Assembly: GCA_002900995.3 (NCBI GenBank)
Contig: CM035307.1
Location: 4,030,001-4,094,000 of the forward strand
Direction: 5' to 3'
From: Ganoderma boninense
Lineage: Eukaryota; Basidiomycota; Agaricomycetes; Polyporales; Polyporaceae
Length of the DNA: 64,000 nucleotides
Shown: positions 12,751-24,430 of the stretch, one piece after another
Layout of the letters: every line of letters begins with the position of its first letter
How positions within the stretch are numbered: the stretch's first letter is position 1
The notes under the pieces: generated by a model
What the model was told of the DNA's origin: nothing
The model's database searches: none
Seen by the model: the letters and a program-made list of their open reading frames with translations, nothing else
Translations under genes and position numbers: made by a program

Positions 12751-14684
12751 AGTGTGTTTCATTTTCGCTTTTCTACCGCCTTCCGGTGTAAACCTTTCTT
12801 TGATCTTTTTCCAATCAGTGGATCCGTCCAAGCTCGCTCCTGCATTCCCGGGCCTGCCCGCAGAGGATGTCCTGCAGTCCGGCCCCTCTCCCACAGGTAC
12901 TTCGGGTGACCCTTCTTTCGAACACCTCATTGTTCCTCACACGATCCCAGCACTACCGTTCGTGGTGACTGTGGCTCTATCTAAGGTATATTATAGAGGG
13001 TTACCCTCTTGCCCTCCTCTCATCGCCACCACCAAACCCGGCCCCTTCGAAGGGTCGACGGGCCCAGAGGCGTACACTGTCCTCAAAGAGCTGAGGGTGC
13101 TGGGCGACCACCCTCTCGCCAGTGTCTGGGACCACGGTCTAGCCGACCGCCTCCGGCACGCCCTGAACATGGTGGGCGTGAACTGGACGAGCGTCGACGC
13201 GCTCCGCATCGTCGATGTCGGATCCGGATCCGGGCCCGGAGAGCCCTCCGACTCGCAGCACCGCAGCCCAGCCATCGTCTGGATCGGGGTCGAGCCTGGC
13301 GCGCTCAGCTTCGAGGAGGGCAGCGCCGTCGCGCATCGGCTGCCGCACGCTCATCGACAGCTACGGCGTCCCCGACTGCCATGTCGAGATCCGGGAGTCG
13401 CGCGTCGTGAGGCAGGCGGCAGCGGGCCCTGCCAGTGGCGGAGGGGGCAGGAATAGGAAAAGGAGTAGGTTTCGATTTCTTGATCCCGTCCCCTTGTCCG
13501 ACCCGACTTTCACTGCGCGCGACCCGTACACCGCGACTCTCGGGATCCCGATCTCCACCAGGAATAGGCCGTGGTCGGAGGGAACGGGCGGGTTCTACTT
13601 CAGCGCGGGGGGCGAGGACAGGAACGTCTACCTCGTCACTGCCCGGCACGTTGTCTTCCCCGTCCACGAATGCGACAACGAGGAATACACGCGCGAGGCG
13701 AACGCTGGATCCGGAAGAAACGCGCGGGAAGACGTCGTCGTCCTTGGCATCCCCGGCTTCAACGACAAGCTCGCGGCCATCGACAAGGAGATCAAGGCAC
13801 AGGGGTCTGCGGTCGTCGATGCGCAGGAGAGGATGGGGCTGGTCAAGGACGCGAAGGATCCCCAGTCGGCCAGGGAGCGCAAGGATGCGGAACGGGAGCT
13901 GGAGAAGGCGGAGGGAGCTCTGCAGGAACTCAGGTCCTTCCGCCAGGACGTCGCCGCTCGCTGGAGCGCGAAGGAGCGGCGCGTCTTCGGGGAGCTCGTC
14001 TGGGCTCCTCCCATCACTCTCTCAACCGAGCCCGGCCAGTACACCCTGGACCTCGCCGTCATCAGAGTCCGTCCGGGTGCGCTTGACGCAGGCAACTACC
14101 GCGGGAACTCTATCAACATAGGCGAGGTCTCGCGCTACGAGTTCCTGGAGAAAGTCTCTCTGCACCCCACCAGTCCCGGGCCCGCCGAGTCCTTCAAATA
14201 CCCCGCCGACCGTCTCGTGCCGCTCCAAGGCCACGTCTCCGAGATCGACCTCGACCTCTCCATCAAGTCGCCCATGCTCGACCGCAACGGCGACCCGTGC
14301 TTGGTCGTCTTCAAGAACGGCGCCACCAGCGGTACGACCGTCGGCAGGGCGAACAACGTCCCGTCCTACACCCGCACCTATCTGGCGGGCGGGTACCATG
14401 AGTCTAGGGAGTGGGCCGTCCTTCCCGAACCAAACGACAACCTCCACCCGAAGTTCAAGGACGGGTTCTCCAAGGCAGGAGACTCGGGGTCCTGCGTCGC
14501 CGACGTCTTCGGGCGCATCGTCGGCGTCCTCACTGGGGGCTGCACCTTTCACGTCAGGGGTACTAGGGAAAGGGAGTCCCAGTGCTTCGACGTGACGTAT
14601 GTCACTCCCGTCTCCTGCATCATGAAGGCCCTCCACAACATACAGCGCTTCGCGAGCGCACACCTTGATCCGACCCTCTCCTAG
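12751..14684 (+). CDS. Trypsin-like serine protease family protein, basidiomycete type
   Basis: The first about 200 residues (DPSKLAPAFPGLPAEDVLQS, TGPEAYTVLKELRVLGDHPL, DALRIVDVGSGSGP) form an N-terminal module. The C-terminal half has the elements of a chymotrypsin-fold triad: His in LVTARHVVFPVHE, Asp in YTLDLAVIRVRPG and Ser in KAGDSGSCVADVFG. A predicted helical insert (AAIDKEIKAQGSAV, ARERKDAERELEKAEGALQE) sits between His and Asp. The motifs are seen directly; activity is inferred, and no signal peptide is visible, so an intracellular role is likely. One extra base at about 13331-13334 breaks the frame; dropping it gives SAVAIGCRTLIDSYGV. No upstream ATG fits. A 67 nt intron at 12752-12818 would join A (12751) to TG (12819), creating a start codon split by an intron (MDPSKLAP). 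Confidence 0.7.
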
Positions 14685-15147
14685 ACTCAAGAACCGGACC
14701 TCCGCTAGGTTCGCTGGGGACGTCACTGCGAAGTAGAAAGAGATGGATCGACACCATATCCCCATCCAGACAAGGAAGGTAGAGCGACCATTTGCGTTTT
14801 GGTTTTCGCCGAGCTCTCTTGTCCGCCGTCATGGTTGCGATGCAGATTGGAGCCTTGAAAGGCCAACAGGTAGAGAGAGAGGGAGAGACGGAATGCTGTC
14901 CACTTGCACGCTATCGTGCATATCCTGCAGTTGGTATATGTCGGTGCGTCTTGCAAAGAGTGCGTGTCCATCTAACACTATTCAAGGGCGTCATAGACAA
15001 CGCCTGTGAAAGGCTCCGAGTGGTATCACAAGCGTGGATGTTTCAAATGCTATAAGTACATTGCGTAAAAGACACAGCTCATCGGCGCACGTATGCCGGT
15101 GAGACCTACCCTCTCGGGATCCCAAGATCTCATGTTCGAACGGGGAT
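14685..15147. other. Convergent intergenic region
   Basis: The 3' ends of the protease gene (+) and formate dehydrogenase (-) meet here. I see no coding region or repeat. Confidence 0.5.
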
Positions 15148-16921
15148 TTACCGCTGACCGTACGACTTGGTCTCGTACTTGCCTGAAAATAGCCAGCCCG
15201 GCATCAGCACACCACAGCAACGAAATACAACACAGCAAACACAGCACGCACCAACGCCAATGATCACGTCCGACGGGTTCTGCGGCTTGTCCGACAGGTA
15301 GTTCTCGATGATCTTCTTCGTGCCGGCAGCATAGCGCGCCTGCGCATCGAGCGTCGTGCCCGAGTAGTGCGGCGTCATCCCGTTCCCGCCTCCGAGCGGG
15401 TTCTTCATGTACCGCCACACGTGGTCGCGCGGCGCCGGCTGCACGTTCCACACGTCGCCCGCGTACCCCGCGAGCTGCCCGGACGCGAGGGCCGCCGCGA
15501 CGTCCTCGGCGTTGCAGATCGCGCCGCGCGCGGTGTTCACGAGCCACGCGCCCTTCTTGAAGTGCGAGAGCAGGTCAGCGTTGATCAGGTGTTTGGTGCC
15601 CTCGTGCAGCGGCGCGTTGACAGTGATGACGTCGCACTGATTGCATGGAGAGTCAGCGTTGGTGCACGGCATGCAAGATAGCGAGAACCTACTTGTGAGA
15701 CGAAGTCCTTGAGATCCTCGACACGGCGCACGCCGACCTTCGCGGCTCCCTCTGTAAAATGTCAGGAGTTTAGCAAGGGGAAATAACCACAGCCAGCAAC
15801 TTGACGGCACGCACCAGCAGGGAGGGCGTTATAGTCGTAGTACAGAAGCTCCTTGGGGTTGAACGGCACGAGCCGCTCGAGCACGCGGTAGCCGATACGG
15901 CCCGCACCGATTGTGCCGATGACCTTGCCCTCGAGGTCGAACGCGTTGCGCGCGACGTCCGATACCTGCCAGTCGCCACGCTCGATCATCTCGTGCGCAG
16001 GCACGAAGTTGCGCACGAGCAACAGGATGCTCATCACGACGTGCTCCGCGACCGACACCACATTCGAGCCCGTCACCTCGAGCACCTGGATCTTCTTCTC
16101 CACCGCCGCGTTCAGGTCGATGTGGTCCGAGCCGACGCCCGCGGTGACGCAGAGTTTTAGGTTCTGCGCCTACAGAGCAGGAGCGGTGGAGATGAGCTGA
16201 GCAAACGCGATCCTTTCAAGCTGGGTACGGTCGGAGGACGTACCTTTGAGATCAAGTCGCGGGTCAGGTAGCCAGGGTGGAACGGGGTCGTGATCAGGAT
16301 CTCGGCGTCCTTGAGATGTTTCTGGAAGACGCTGTTCGGGCCCTCCTTATCGTCCGTGACCTATGTGCGCAGGGAATGTAACTCAACACCGACCCGAAAA
16401 AATAAATGAACATGTACGCACAATGAACTCGTGTCCTTGAGATTCCAACCAGGAACGCAGGCCAAGCTACAGAGGAAAACCGATCAGCAAGAGAAGGCCT
16501 GGATTAAGCACGGGGTTCGGGTCATCGCGACAAGTCCAGTCCTTCAGTCTGCTTCTGCAGAGAAAGAACTTTGCATCCTGGCCACGACAACAGCACGTGT
16601 AGGCCTAGATCATCGAAATGGGACCAGTACACCCGCTGTATGCGCGCGCGCGAGATTCTAATCCACCCTCTCTCCGCGTCCCGCTAGTCCAAGCGCATGA
16701 GAGACATGCTCACCTGGTTCTCGATCGTGCCGAGCAGACGGGGCTCCTGCTTCGCCGCCTCACCACCCTGGTAAAGTACTGCGAGAACCTGGCCTCGTCG
16801 GTCAGTATATGCGCCATAAAATGGGGACTCGAAGCACCTTCAGACCGCGGCTGGAGGTCCTGGGGGGGGAGGAAGCAAGGCCGCGCTTGAGAGCGGCAGT
16901 TGACGCGCTGAGCAAGGACAT
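15148..16921 (-). CDS. FDH1: NAD-dependent formate dehydrogenase
   Basis: Oxidises formate to CO2 with reduction of NAD+, a D-2-hydroxyacid dehydrogenase-family enzyme. In wood-decay and litter fungi it detoxifies formate made during oxalate and lignin metabolism. ATG at 16921 opens with [20 protein letters not shown], a basic Ser/Ala-rich leader that may target mitochondria. The frame then splices to [20 protein letters not shown], typical of the FDH N-terminus. The Rossmann motif is [20 protein letters not shown], followed by YYDYNALP, whose Asp selects NAD+. Catalytic residues known from the family are visible: Arg in [11 protein letters not shown], Gln in [13 protein letters not shown] and His in [16 protein letters not shown]. 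The C-terminus [10 protein letters not shown] matches fungal FDHs. Several short introns interrupt the gene. A TATA-like box lies about 100 bp upstream. Confidence 0.96.
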
Positions 16922-19297
16922 GATGATATCTGGGGGTCGACGGTATTATGTGGAGGAAAAACAGAGAGGGAATGAGAGGAAGGGGGGCTAGTTGTTGAGG
17001 TCATCGTCTAGGATGAGAGTGCTTATATAGATGCTCTCCCACAACGCTCCTGCGAAACATAAAGCATAGCGTTAGCCTTTGTCGCCGCAGGATAGCTCCG
17101 AAAATGCGCGAGAGGGTGAGAGGGCCGGCATGCCCAACGCCACAGTCAGGTGTTCCTCCATCCGTTCACTGCCGGGTGAGAAGCACTCTCCAGTTCAAAT
17201 GGAGAAGGGGGAGGTCGCGGGTTCCCGGAACGCCACTAGCCGTGGATGCTGCGAGACCCGAGAATGTGATGTGTGCTCACGGTAAGAATGGGAGCACGTT
17301 CTCCCCCGTCGCCAGAGCGGCGTGTGGACCGCGCTCACATGAGCCTGATGGGCACCACCGGAGGCGTTCTGGGCGTAACGCCGGCGGCGGCCGTGGAACT
17401 TGAACTCTGAGAACCAGTGTTTGTAGGTGGTTGTAGGATTGCAATTCCGGACATACCTTCTTGTTGACGGTCTGAAGATGTCTTGACATCGTGAGCCACG
17501 ATGAGCGCGATTCTAGATAACCACGAGGGATGGTGGTGCGGGGATGAGTGGAATTGCAAAAAAAAGGCGGGGAAAATATGGGGAAATAGACTTGTTGACA
17601 GGTGTCAATTGGCGTGTGAATGTATTTCCTAAACAATTCTCCAGCTCGGAGAATGACGGGTGCCTTAGCACTCGTGGGTTAATGGAAGTATTACGTAAAC
17701 TTGTTTGGATCAACCTCCGTCCGAAAATTCCCGCCCTCCAGCAGCCAGCAACGCCGGTGCTTGCTGACTGACGCTCACGATTCTCGGTGCTGCGGTTACA
17801 TTCGACGGCCAACTGACAATTTTATGTGCTTTGTAGCAAAAAGGCACTCATGGCAGATCAATGTTTCGTTTTAGATTGATCGGAGACCTTCAGCCTCGAT
17901 TTTTCTGACAACGATTTCGAAGCCATTCCGCCAGTGTGGGCCACGGTGCGCTGTCGTTTGGAAGGCTACGGTACGTAGAGGCAATGTTCATATACTTATA
18001 TAGCATTAGAACTTACGGCCAGAAATCTTTTCCGAGTCGTAGGTACACAATGTTCATGACATGCACGAGCGCACCTGGCTTCGGCGCCCGCTGCGGATTC
18101 CGTACGCCACGACAGTGAGCTGTGTACCTACTGTACCTTCGCTAACCAAGAATCCAGATTTTCATCAATCCATTAGTAATGTTACGAGGGACGGGTCGGG
18201 GACCCACCACCTCCAATGCTGTTGTCGTTCGTGGGCGCCACGGCGCGCTCCCACTCCATTCCATCGGACTCGAGTGTTTCAACAAGCGGCGTCCTACACA
18301 CCCGACCCTACCCTCCCACCTCTCCGAACAGCGACTCGTCCGGCTCTTTGTCACGATGCTGTTGCCAACATGGACGGCTCGACTCCGTCGTCTCCTCTGT
18401 TGTCGGTGTTATCGGCTTCACACGTCTTCGAGGCGCTGTTGGATGACTCTCGAGTCCTATAATGCTAACGAGGGGGCTTTGCATCCGCTTACAGACAGGA
18501 TCCTCTGGCCCTAGGGCCATGTACGGCTACAACTTCTTTGGGCTATCCTGGCGAGGCCCACGATGACGAGAACGCGAGTAACTGGCGATATTATGGATTA
18601 AGACAAATTGTTGGCTAAGCCCGAACATATAAGAACCCAAGGTATGACCCACTGGAGCTGGGAGCTGCATGTCCTGAATTTTCACCGTGAATGCTAGATC
18701 AACTCCACATCGTTTATCGCCGTCCTCCAGACAGTCCAGCCTCTTTTGTAAGCACCCGGTTCCGGTCCCCAGCATCTGGCATTGCGACGAGAAGCTCTTC
18801 GCTTCCATATTTCCAGCATGGATACATTCAGCCCCATACGCCGGACTTGTGATGAGAAAGCCATGGTTGTCGGAGGTCCGACATGGTCTCAGAGACCGAG
18901 CTGCGTCGCGAAGTCCTCCTCGGCTGGCAACCCCTTCTTCGTTTCTAGCCGACCCCCATCACCATCTGTCTTGCACTGGCGCTCTCTACACTGGAAGATG
19001 GATCCTGAAGTGAAACCTCGCTCTTGGTCCAGATACAGCCGCATGCGGGGGGTGAGTCGCTATCTACGGACCTCCGTCAGCTATTCTCGTAGAGCTTAAC
19101 CCTATCTTCGACACCTCGAATGGATCCGGACAGGTCGCTTGTTCGAGGGATCGAAGCCTGTTGACGGAGCTTGTTGCACATCCTCATGCAGATCCTCGGT
19201 TGCTACTAAAGGCGCGCCTGGAGCGGGCCTTCACCACCCGTACCAGCTTGTCTTCGCAACACGGCTCTCTGCCCCACTTCTCTTCTCTCAGCTAGAG
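16922..19297. other. Long intergenic region, no supported gene
   Basis: The left part is the FDH promoter region. The remainder has only short open frames without recognisable domains; a small one at 18370-18462 (MDGSTPSSPLLSVLSASHVF) and a frame around 18819-19057 could be exons but nothing supports them. The 5' UTR or first exons of the membrane-protein gene may extend into the right end. Confidence 0.4.
17021..17030 (-). promoter_or_regulatory. TATA-like box of formate dehydrogenase
   Basis: Read on the minus strand the sequence is CTATATAAGC, about 100 bases upstream of the FDH start codon at 16921. Its position and strand fit a core promoter, consistent with a strongly inducible gene; transcription start data are lacking. 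Confidence 0.45.
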
Positions 19298-19327
19298 ATG
19301 ACGCCTCGACGGCGAAGTCTTCAGACT

Positions 19328-20825
19328 ATGGAGGTCAACGACCTCGCGCTCGGCGTCCTTCAAACGTCCTCCGGGAACCTAGGATATTCTATCATCCAGA
19401 TCGGTTTGTCGAGCGCGTTATTCGGTGCGTGTCGTGCCCAGCTCTTCGCCAGCGCGTGAAACACTCATCGGAACCCAGGCATCCTCACCTCGCTGGTGGT
19501 CGTCGCGCTGTTCTTCCTCATGTAGGTACATATGTGTGCCTTACTAGACCACTTCGAGCTTATTTTACACATTATACAGTAGAACGCGATCAGTCGCCAT
19601 GCGAGTACTGCTCCCCAGCACTCTGCTGCTATACATCTCTACCTCCGTGTACATGGCCGCCGAGATCTGGCACATCTCAAGCGTCGACGCGTACATATCT
19701 GGGGCCAGCCGTGGGCTGTTCTCCGCGTCCTACGGGCCACTGGCAGACGGCTACGATGCCTTAAAGTGGGACGTGAAGAAGCAGTCGTGGATGTTCACAG
19801 CTGCGCTGGGCTTCAACGTGAGTTCGCCCCTCACGAATGTCCCTTCATATCGGCATTCCTACCTCGTCCTTAACATGCGATCGAAAACAGGTCTTCCTGG
19901 GCGATGCGATCGTTTGGTGGCGCACCTGTGTGGTCTGGAGACACAGGTTTGTCTACTGCCTCGGCGCGGTCCTTCTTTCCGTCACTGTCGGTACGTCCCC
20001 AGCACGTGTCGCCTAGCGCACGCGCACCCCCACAGGAATGCTGAGCGAAGTCTCTTGTTACAGTCTGCGGGTCACTGGGAGTTTACTACACGCCCCGCGT
20101 GCCGAGCATGAACGCGCTCTTCAAATATCAAGGCAACGGGTTCGCGGTGACCTCTGCCGTGCTCTCGTTCGCCACCAACGTGCTCGCCACGTCTCTGATC
20201 GGGTACAAGACATGGTCCGTCTCCGTTGCCACCTTGTGGAGTACGTCGTGCTGAGTGTCCCTCATTTATCCGACATCTCTTTCCTTCTGTGTAGGGAGCA
20301 CAGAAAGCTATTACGCAGGCATTTCTGCGAGGGACACCGACAAACGCGGGTTCTACGAGGGCTCGCGCTGCTCGTAGAGTCTGGGGCGATCTACTGCGTA
20401 CTGCTGGTCCGCACGTCCTTCTATCATAATTCTCGAGGCTCGCCTAACGCATCCTCGCAGGGCACCGTGATAGTGGACCAAGGCGTCAACAGGACGGTAA
20501 GTCCCGCGTCGCCGTCGAGTACGTTCCAAGAAATCGAGCAGGACTACACCTACGACTGTTTCGTCCCCATCGTCGTTAGTACCAGTGTCCATCCCGTGCT
20601 CCCCTTCGCCCCACGCGTGATCATACTGACCAACGCCACTTGAACCACGACCCACAGGCGATCTACCCGGTGCTCATCATCGCGCTCAACCAGTCGCCCA
20701 TCGACAGCGGGTTCTCGCAGCACGGTATCGTGGAGTCGTCCGCGGCGCGCCGGGGCGGAGACGCGGTGATAACGAGCACCGTCGTGTTTCACCAACCCGA
20801 CTCCATTGTCGGCGGTTCTTCGTCG
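19328..20825 (+). CDS. Multi-pass membrane protein, copy 1, 3' end lost in a gap
   Basis: Not assigned to a named function. From ATG 19328 (MEVNDLALGVLQTSSG) successive exons encode hydrophobic segments typical of the large agaricomycete family of about seven-helix membrane proteins: SIIQIGLSSALFG, LTSLVVVALFFL, LLPSTLLLYISTSVYMAAEI, FLGDAIVWWRTCVVW, VYCLGAVLLSVTVVCGSLGV, VTSAVLSFATNVLATSLIGY, VLRGLALLVESGAIYCVLLG and AIYPVLIIALNQSPI. Intron joins at 19424, 19525, 19818, about 20215 and 20402 all keep this reading. The tail is hydrophilic and runs into the N gap, so the C-terminus is missing. An ATG at 19298 is an alternative start. The fragment at 23.1-23.8 kb is its closest relative in the window, matching in the LALLVESG and AIYP regions. 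Confidence 0.7.
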
Positions 20826-20925
20826 NNNNNNNNNNNNNNNNNNNNNNNNNNNNNNNNNNNNNNNNNNNNNNNNNNNNNNNNNNNNNNNNNNNNNNNNNNN
20901 NNNNNNNNNNNNNNNNNNNNNNNNN
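20826..20925. other. Assembly gap of 100 N
   Basis: Exactly 100 N, the conventional placeholder for a scaffold gap of unknown size. It falls inside the C-terminal coding region of the first membrane-protein gene. Confidence 0.98.
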
Positions 20926-22960
20926 TTTTGTGGGTTTGCTGGGCCTCTGGGGGAGGCGATGGAATTTTTTCATTTATTTTTCCCCCACCAGAGGGTTTTT
21001 TCCATTGTTTGGGGGTGATTTTCCCTCCAAAATTTTTGCCCCCAAACATTTTCCCCGTGTCCCAAAAGGGGGAAAACCGGGGCCCCCCGTCGGGCTATTA
21101 AAAACAATGGGGGGTTTAAAACAGGAAACCCAAAACGGAATTTTTTACTAGCTGTTTCGCGGTTGGATTTCCAATCTAAAAAGGCCTGGTATAAGTAGAT
21201 ATAGAGTGTAGTCGGGGGCCCCGGGAAAACCTTCCTTGAAAGGCCGGGGAATGTTTAAAATTAAATTTTCCCCTTTCATTTCCCCCTTTTGAGGGCCGGG
21301 CCGGGCCCGGGCCGCCAAAAATTAGGGGGGACCCAAACCCTTTCCCCAATTACACCTCTTTTTCCCCCTTTAAAAATTTCAAAAGGGGTTTCCCCTTCCC
21401 CGGGGAAAACGCGTTTTAGGGGCCACCCCCTGGGGCCCCCAAAACCCTCGAAAAAATTTCTTTTCCCCGGACGCGGGGGAACCAAATTGCCCCGGGATCG
21501 GGGATGGGGCTTGAAAGTTTTGGGAATCGGCCAAGGGGGCCCGGAGGGGAAAAACCCCACTTTTCCCCACCGTGGAGGGGGCTGGCGCGGGTTCAAAAAG
21601 ATGGGTCCCTTCTTTTTTAAATTTGAGGGAGGCTTTTCCCCGAGTCCAAAACCCCCCCCCCGCCCCGGGAAATTTGGTATCCAACCCTTTCAAAAAACGT
21701 TTCCCAAAAGCAAACCAAAATTTAGCCCGGAAAAACGGGGCTTTTGGGGTATTTTAAAATTCCTCGCCCCCCAACGGGGACACCTTTTCTTAAAAAAGAA
21801 AAAGTTTCCCCCCCCTGGGGGAAATTGGCCCAAGCCGACCGCCCCCCCTTGGGTTTTTTCCCTTTCCCCTGCCCCCCCCAGTCTTTCTTCCGAAAAAGGG
21901 TGCCCATTTGGAAGCTGGGGGGGCAAAATCAAAGGGGTTTTCCGGGAAGGTCTGGAGTTCCCCCCCTTTCCGTGGTTGCGATATCGACCACACTGATTCC
22001 CACCTGTTTTTTCTATAAAGAAAATCCGGATAAAATTTTCCAAATCTCGGGGTCGCTAACAAACCCCGCCCCTTTTTCTTTTTAAAAATTTCCCCGTGCA
22101 CCAGACCCCTTCCGCGTTGGCATTCAAACCTTTGGGAAAGGCCTTTAAGGGCCCTTTTAAAGGGGCCCTTGCTTTTTTTTGGGGGGCACACCCGCTTCCC
22201 GCCCGGTTTTTGGGCCCCTCAAAAAAACCTTTCGGGGCCACTTTATTGGTCAAAAAACCCGGACGTTTTGGGGCCCCCTTTTCTCCCAAGTGCGGGTTTC
22301 CCGATTTTGCCCGGGCCCCGGCCCGGGGGTCATAAATTCGTTTTTTCCTTTCCTTCCCTCAAATTGGGGGGCCCGGGGTTGCGAGGGGGTTTTTGGAAAT
22401 ACCCAAAAATTGATTTAACAGGGGGGCCCCCCGGGAAATTTTAAGCCCCCTTTTTTGGACCCCCGGGGAACTTTTCCTCATTTGCGCGAAATTTCCCCGT
22501 CTGCGCTTTTTTCCCTCTTTAGTTTTCGGGGAAAGAATTTGACCCCCGGGGGGTTTCCCCCGCGGGGGCCCCCAAGGGGAAAAAGGGATAAACCCCCAAA
22601 AACTGCTTTTTCGGCCCCCAACTCCTCTAGGGCGTCCCCCGGGGTTTGTTGGGCGGGGGGGGCGGGGGGGGCTATTTTGGTTTCGGGCCCCCAAAAAAAA
22701 CCGGCATTTGCCCAAATGCCCCCGGCGGGGGCCTATTCTCGACATCTTTACCCCCGGAAATTTCAGGTTGGGGACCCACATTTGGGGGTTTGGGGGAAGA
22801 CTGGATTTGGCTTCCATGTCACCCCACTTTCACAAATCTTTTAAACCCCGACCCCCCCAAAACTTCCCGGGAATTCTTTCGCTGCCCGGAAATTTCCTTT
22901 GGAAACTTTCCCCTTTCAGATTTTTCGGCCGTCGGCATTCTCCCTTATACCACTAACCAC
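20926..22960. other. Corrupted, homopolymer-inflated sequence
   Basis: From the gap to about 22960 almost every short run of G, C, A or T looks stretched to 3-7 bases, unlike the rest of the window. The texture suggests low-quality read ends. Normal sequence resumes around ACCACTAACCACGG. It probably hides the 5' half of the second membrane-protein gene. Open frames in it should not be trusted. Confidence 0.75.
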
Positions 22961-23049
22961 GGATCGCTACAGGCATGGTACGCGGTCCAGTGTTCCTCAC
23001 ATCTCCTCGCCTCGCGCGCCCAATCTCAGGAACGGTTACAGGCAGCATA

Positions 23050-23789
23050 GGTCGTTCTTGCGTACGCATCTCGGCGCCAGACGGAGCACGACCAGCGTGG
23101 TGAGGATGCTTGCCCTCCTAGTTGAGTCGGGCGTAGTATACTGCCTCATCTGGGTACGTACTCAGAATCTTCGGATGGCGTCGCCGCCCCGCATCTAGTC
23201 GCTCACGCGCCGAAATGCCTAGCTGCTCGTCCTGGCGTACCACATATGCGACACCGTGGGCAGCCCCCAAGGGCGCTTCTGGCGCGGAGTCTCGTACATC
23301 CACGAAGCAGCCCTCGCCCCCGCGATCGTGCGTCTCCTTCCCCGTTCCTTGTTCCTCTCACTCTCCCCTCGCACAGACGCGATGCTAACGCGCGCTGTCC
23401 CCGCCCGACAGGCGATCTACCCGATGCTGGTCGTCGTCCTCGTCGCGCTCAACAAGTCGCAGCTCGACAGGGGCATCCCGGGGCAGAGCCTGCACCTGAA
23501 CGGGCCCGGGGGCACGACCGTGACCGGCACGCGCCCCACGTCGACCCCGCGCGGCGCGAACCGCCTCTCGACCGTGCGCTTCGCGACGCCGTCGCGCCTC
23601 GAGTCCGGCACCGCGTCGGTGTCGTCGTGCCCGGTGCTCTCGACGCTCTCGCTCGGGACGCGCGTCGACTCGGACGAGCTCGGGGTCGTGGAGGAAGGAG
23701 GGGTTTGCGCTCGGGGCGGGCGTGGGGCGCAAGGGGAGCCTCGGTCGACGGGGTCCAGCCGCTCAGATTGTAATGTTGGGGATGGATGA
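23050..23789 (+). pseudogene. Multi-pass membrane protein, copy 2, only the 3' part legible
   Basis: This is the C-terminal part of a second member of the family at 19.3 kb. Visible pieces in order are RSFLRTHLGARRSTTSVVRM, LALLVESGVVYCLIW, LLVLAYHICDTVGSPQGRFW, EAALAPAI and AIYPMLVVVLVALNKSQLDR, followed by a Ser/Thr/Gly-rich tail ending at TGA 23789. The joins match GT-AG introns at about 23154 and 23328. The 5' half lies in the corrupted tract, so I cannot tell whether the gene is intact. Tandem duplication with copy 1 is inferred from sequence and shared orientation. I classify it as a broken gene only because the readable part is partial. Confidence 0.55.
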
Positions 23790-24430
23790 GCCGAAGCAGT
23801 AGCAGTGACAGTAGCTTGAACTTGCGCTTTTTTGCTTTTTTCTAATTTATCGCTGTGACATGTTTTAGTCTTGGTTCTGCAACTACATCTTCTCGTCAGC
23901 GGGACCTTGGTGGAGCATCAGCTGTGCCACTGCTAGTGGCTCGAGGAAGAGTTTATAGTGAGCTTATCCGATCCCTGAGGCTGTGCAGGGTCACGGTGTG
24001 GAGTTAACTTCGTGGTTGGTAGCCCGCCCGCCCCAGCGACCAGTGGCCCTTCAGTTGATCCAGAGGTATGTCGAGTAGAGCCCGTGGAATCCGGTAACGC
24101 CGACAGGCTCTACGGCCATACAGCTTTCAGCTCTGATAACCTGTCCTCCAGGCTGGGCACTGCCCGGCGGACACTCATGCCCGCATCGCCATCCTCTCAC
24201 TCAATAAATGTCCTTTGGAAGGATAGCCCATGGTATAGGAGGAGGCCGAGGCAACTCAGTCGACCATGCAGATCGAGCCCGACTCGGTGAAGGATACATA
24301 CGACAGCCTCAACGCAGTGGCTGACACCCCACCTATCTCGCACCCTTACCACCATCCGCCCTCATCCCTTCACTAGTACTCCTGAGCAGAGCTCTGCCAT
24401 CTCTTCTTCATCGTCCTCCTCATCCTTAAC
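23790..24430. other. Intergenic region upstream of gene A1
   Basis: I see no gene. The right end should contain the promoter of the A1 gene; no clear TATA box is visible near its start. Confidence 0.4.

Noticed and set aside
14022..14765. 247-codon antisense frame in the protease gene
   Set aside because: Shadow of a GC-rich coding strand; the sense strand has the catalytic motifs.
21289..21996. 235-codon Pro/Gly/Lys-rich frame
   Set aside because: Lies wholly in the corrupted tract; long runs of G, C and A encode such residues by chance.
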